From: Eubacterium sp.
Lineage (GTDB): Bacteria > Bacillota > Clostridia > Oscillospirales > Acutalibacteraceae
DNA length: 8,268 nucleotides
Direction: 5' to 3'
NCBI GenBank assembly: GCA_029059925.1
Contig: JAIDVA010000288.1
Location: 1-8,268, forward strand
Numbering within the stretch: the first letter of the stretch is position 1; the number at the start of each line of letters is the position of its first letter. The notes beneath the pieces are model-generated. The model worked only from the letters and a program-made list of their open reading frames with translations. It was not told the origin of the DNA and did not search any database. Shown here in pieces: positions 6,372 through 8,268 of this stretch. Made by a program: the position numbers and the translations under genes.

Positions 6372-6419
6372 GAGTGTATTTTGCCGCATTTAATGGCGAA
6401 ATACACTCTTTTTCTTTTT
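6372..6419 (+). terminator. Second intrinsic terminator in the Amt-PII leader
   Basis: GAGTGTATTTTGCC (6372-6385) pairs with GGCGAAATACACTC (6395-6408) as a 14-bp stem with one G-U pair and a 9-nt loop, followed by TTTTTCTTTTT (6409-6419). It is a strong factor-independent terminator on the plus strand, 78 bp before the Amt ATG. Confidence 0.85.
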
Positions 6420-6497
6420 ATTAAAATCTGATTGCGGCTTGTTTTGATAAAAAGAATAAATAAATCTCTGTATATAGCAAGAATAGGAGGAATAATT

Positions 6498-8219
6498 ATG
6501 GAGGCTATTTTAGAGACAGTGAATGGTGAAATTTTCGGCATCTGGTTTTTAATCGGTGCTGCGCTTGTGTTCTTTATGCAATGCGGCTTTGCAATGGTTG
6601 AAAGCGGTTTTACCAGAGCAAAAAATGCGGGCAACATCATTATGAAAAATCTTATGGATTTTTGTATTGGTGCCGTAATGTTTATATTGTTGGGCTTTGG
6701 TCTGATGATGGGTGAGGAGTGCCTGGGCGGTTTAGTTGGCATGCCTACACTTGGCGTATTTACCGACTATGCTAACTTTGATTGGTCAAACTTTGTGTTT
6801 AACCTTGTATTCTGTGCAACTGCCGCAACAATTGTATCGGGTGCAATGGCTGAGCGTACAAAGTTTATTTCCTACTGTATATATTCCGGTTTGATTTCGG
6901 CAGTTGTTTATCCGATTGAAGCGGGCTGGATATGGAATCCAAACGGCTGGCTTGTTACACGCGGTTTTCACGATTTCGCAGGCTCAACCGCCATTCATAT
7001 GGTTGGCGGTATTGCTGCATTTATCGGTGCAGCTATACTTGGTCCGCGTATCGGCAAGTATAAGGTTGATAAGAAAACGGGCAGGAAAACAGCTAAGGCT
7101 ATTCCCGGTCATAACCTGACAATCGGTGCACTTGGCGTATTCATTCTTTGGTTTGGCTGGTATGGTTTCAACGGTGCTGCCGCAACAAGTGTTGATTCAC
7201 TTGCTTCAATATTTGTAACAACAACGCTTGCTCCGTCAATCGCAACAGTAGTTGCTATGATTTTTACCTGGATTAAGGATGGAAAGCCTGATGTTTCCAT
7301 GTCGCTTAACGCATCACTTGCAGGTCTTGTTGCTATCACGGCATCCTGTGACTGCACAGATGCACTCGGTTCAATCGTCATTGGTGCTGTATCGGGTATT
7401 CTTGTAGTGGCTGCAGTTGAATTTATTGACAAGAAATTACATATTGATGATCCTGTAGGTGCTGTGGCTGTTCACATGGTTAATGGTATCTGGGGTACGT
7501 TTGCAGTCGGTCTGTTTTCGACGGGTGCAGATGATGTCGGCAAAGGCTTATTCTACGGCGGCGGATTTAAGCAGCTTGGTATTCAGACCTTAGGCTTTGC
7601 TTGTGTGGCCGCATGGACAGCTGTAACAATGACTTTTGTATTTTTTGCAATCAAAAAGACCATTGGTCTCAGAGTGTCAGTCGAGGAGGAGCTTGCAGGC
7701 CTCGATTCAACAGAACACAATCTCCCATCGGCATATGCAGATTTTATGCCTGTAGGCGGTGCAGTGCTTGCATCTGCTTCTGTTGCTGCAAGTGCTCCTG
7801 CGGCATCTGTTGAGAAGGCGGTCCCTGTTGAGACCTACACAACAAAAACAGATGCTAAGCTTACAAAGGTAGTTATGATATTCAACCCTGCTAAGTTTGA
7901 GGAAATCAAGGAATCTATGAACTTAATCGGTGTAACCGGTATGACGGTTACAAATGTAATGGGATGCGGTACGCAGAAGGGTCATATCAGAAAATACCGT
8001 GGTGTTGAGATTGAGGAAATGAATCTCAATCCTAAGATGAAGCTTGAGATGGTTATTTCAGAAGTGCCTGTAAATGCAGTTGTTGAAACAGCTCGCAAGG
8101 TACTTTACACAGGAAATATCGGTGACGGTAAAATCTTTATTTATGATGTTGAAGATGTTGTTAAGGTTCGTACAGGTGAGCATGGTTATGATGCTTTACA
8201 GGGCGAGGATGATGTGTAA
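6498..8219 (+). CDS. Ammonium transporter fused to a C-terminal PII signalling domain
   Basis: A 573-residue fusion. Residues 1 to about 417 are an Amt/MEP/Rh channel with the expected ammonium-path residues: F105 and F224 (phenylalanine gate), W144, D159 in HDFAG, and the twin histidines H167 and H326. An Ala/Ser/Val-rich linker (about 418-452) leads to a complete PII (GlnB/GlnK) domain at about 454-573. It keeps the T-loop base QKGH (493-496), K513 (PII K58), the TGNIGDGKIF B-loop with K545 (K90), and KVRTG with R558 (R103). Such a domain binds ATP/ADP and 2-oxoglutarate and should block or open the pore from the cytosol. Oddities: the usual modified tyrosine (Y51) is I505, the T-loop is one residue longer, and the position of AmtB S219 is A228. 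The ATG at 6498 has AGGAGG (6485-6490) 7 nt upstream. An upstream in-frame TTG at 6432 has no ribosome site and would spoil the normal N-terminus. It is a single-gene unit. Confidence 0.96.
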   Translation: MEAILETVNGEIFGIWFLIGAALVFFMQCGFAMVESGFTRAKNAGNIIMKNLMDFCIGAVMFILLGFGLMMGEECLGGLVGMPTLGVFTDYANFDWSNFVFNLVFCATAATIVSGAMAERTKFISYCIYSGLISAVVYPIEAGWIWNPNGWLVTRGFHDFAGSTAIHMVGGIAAFIGAAILGPRIGKYKVDKKTGRKTAKAIPGHNLTIGALGVFILWFGWYGFNGAAATSVDSLASIFVTTTLAPSIATVVAMIFTWIKDGKPDVSMSLNASLAGLVAITASCDCTDALGSIVIGAVSGILVVAAVEFIDKKLHIDDPVGAVAVHMVNGIWGTFAVGLFSTGADDVGKGLFYGGGFKQLGIQTLGFACVAAWTAVTMTFVFFAIKKTIGLRVSVEEELAGLDSTEHNLPSAYADFMPVGGAVLASASVAASAPAASVEKAVPVETYTTKTDAKLTKVVMIFNPAKFEEIKESMNLIGVTGMTVTNVMGCGTQKGHIRKYRGVEIEEMNLNPKMKLEMVISEVPVNAVVETARKVLYTGNIGDGKIFIYDVEDVVKVRTGEHGYDALQGEDDV

Positions 8220-8235
8220 TAATCACTGAAAAAAG

Positions 8236-8265
8236 ACTCTGTCGTGTGAATACGGCAGAGTTTTT
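8236..8265 (+). terminator. Intrinsic terminator after the Amt-PII gene
   Basis: ACTCTGTCGT (8236-8245) pairs with ACGGCAGAGT (8252-8261) as a 10-bp stem with one G-U pair and a 6-nt loop, followed by a run of Ts to 8265. An A-run precedes it (8229-8234), so it could also terminate minus-strand transcripts from the right. Confidence 0.88.
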
Positions 8266-8268
8266 ATG

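Larger units (their letters stand above)
6257..6497 (+). promoter_or_regulatory. Structured leader of the Amt-PII gene with tandem terminators
   Basis: The leader starts near 6257 and contains three hairpins: a terminator (6269-6302), a small hairpin (6315-6334) and a second, longer terminator (6372-6419). A 78-nt AT-rich stretch then ends in AGGAGG (6485-6490). No second promoter of comparable quality is seen between 6420 and 6497; TATATA at 6471 lacks a well-spaced -35. No known riboswitch fold or ANTAR dual-hexaloop pattern was recognised. It may be an attenuator, or the source of RNAs of about 46 and 163 nt. Confidence 0.5.

Noticed and set aside
6257..6419. ANTAR-type antitermination target (two hexaloop stems)
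   Set aside because: That motif needs 6-nt loops with A first and G fourth. The loops here are TTAG, CAAAAC and a 9-nt loop, so none fits.
6249..6431. A 60-codon plus-strand reading frame across the Amt leader
   Set aside because: Its ATG overlaps the -10 box, before the predicted RNA start; it has no ribosome site and runs through both terminator hairpins.
6257..6497. Glutamine or other known riboswitch before the Amt gene
   Set aside because: I could not find the conserved core of any riboswitch I know; only simple hairpins are visible.
6420..6497. A separate Amt promoter after the second terminator
   Set aside because: TTGATA (6444) and TATATA (6471) are 21 bp apart, and a start there would fall on the ribosome site; other pairings match poorly.
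6167..6742. A 191-codon minus-strand frame over the leader and the Amt start
   Set aside because: It is antisense to the well-supported Amt coding sequence and both terminators, and its product resembles no family I know.
1..8268. Mobile element, CRISPR array, tRNA or rRNA
   Set aside because: No transposase or integrase-like protein, no regularly spaced repeats and no tRNA- or rRNA-like sequence was recognised.

Overview
The window looks like part of a low- to mid-GC Firmicutes chromosome, most likely a gut or rumen clostridium of the Ruminococcaceae/Oscillospiraceae kind. The grounds are strong AGGAG-type ribosome sites, consensus sigma-A promoters, a LytTR regulator paired with a GHKL kinase, and an ammonium transporter fused to PII, as is known in clostridia. 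The genus cannot be fixed from this sequence.

Layout. Five genes lie on the minus strand and one on the plus strand. Read leftwards from about 6107, the minus-strand genes are: a LytTR response regulator (6107-5412); a short AgrC/ComD-like GHKL histidine kinase (5404-4673); a 123-bp gap with an operator-like direct repeat and a terminator-like hairpin; two overlapping half-size ABC exporter genes (4549-2744 and 2754-919); a 146-bp gap with a clear promoter; and the first 257 codons of a sodium-dependent (SNF/NSS) transporter that leaves the window at base 1. On the plus strand, divergent from the regulator, is a 573-residue Amt-type ammonium channel with a C-terminal PII domain (6498-8219), closed by a good intrinsic terminator at 8236-8265.

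How the parts may work together. The regulator and kinase form a two-component pair. The gap before the ABC genes holds two 9-bp direct repeats separated by 12 bp, the spacing known for AgrA-type LytTR sites. This suggests the regulator controls the exporter operon. The exporter is probably a heterodimer, since both subunits have intact ATPase motifs. Its substrate cannot be read from the sequence, and no precursor peptide or modification enzyme is seen. The PII domain of the Amt protein should gate ammonium flow in response to ATP/ADP and 2-oxoglutarate.

The most unusual part is the 390-bp divergent spacer at 6108-6497. It carries a near-consensus plus-strand promoter with a palindrome between its -35 and -10 boxes, then two intrinsic terminators in tandem, all before the Amt start. 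No convincing second promoter lies after the terminators. Amt-PII expression may therefore depend on read-through or antitermination, or the promoter may make one or two short RNAs. No CRISPR array, tRNA, rRNA or mobile element was seen.
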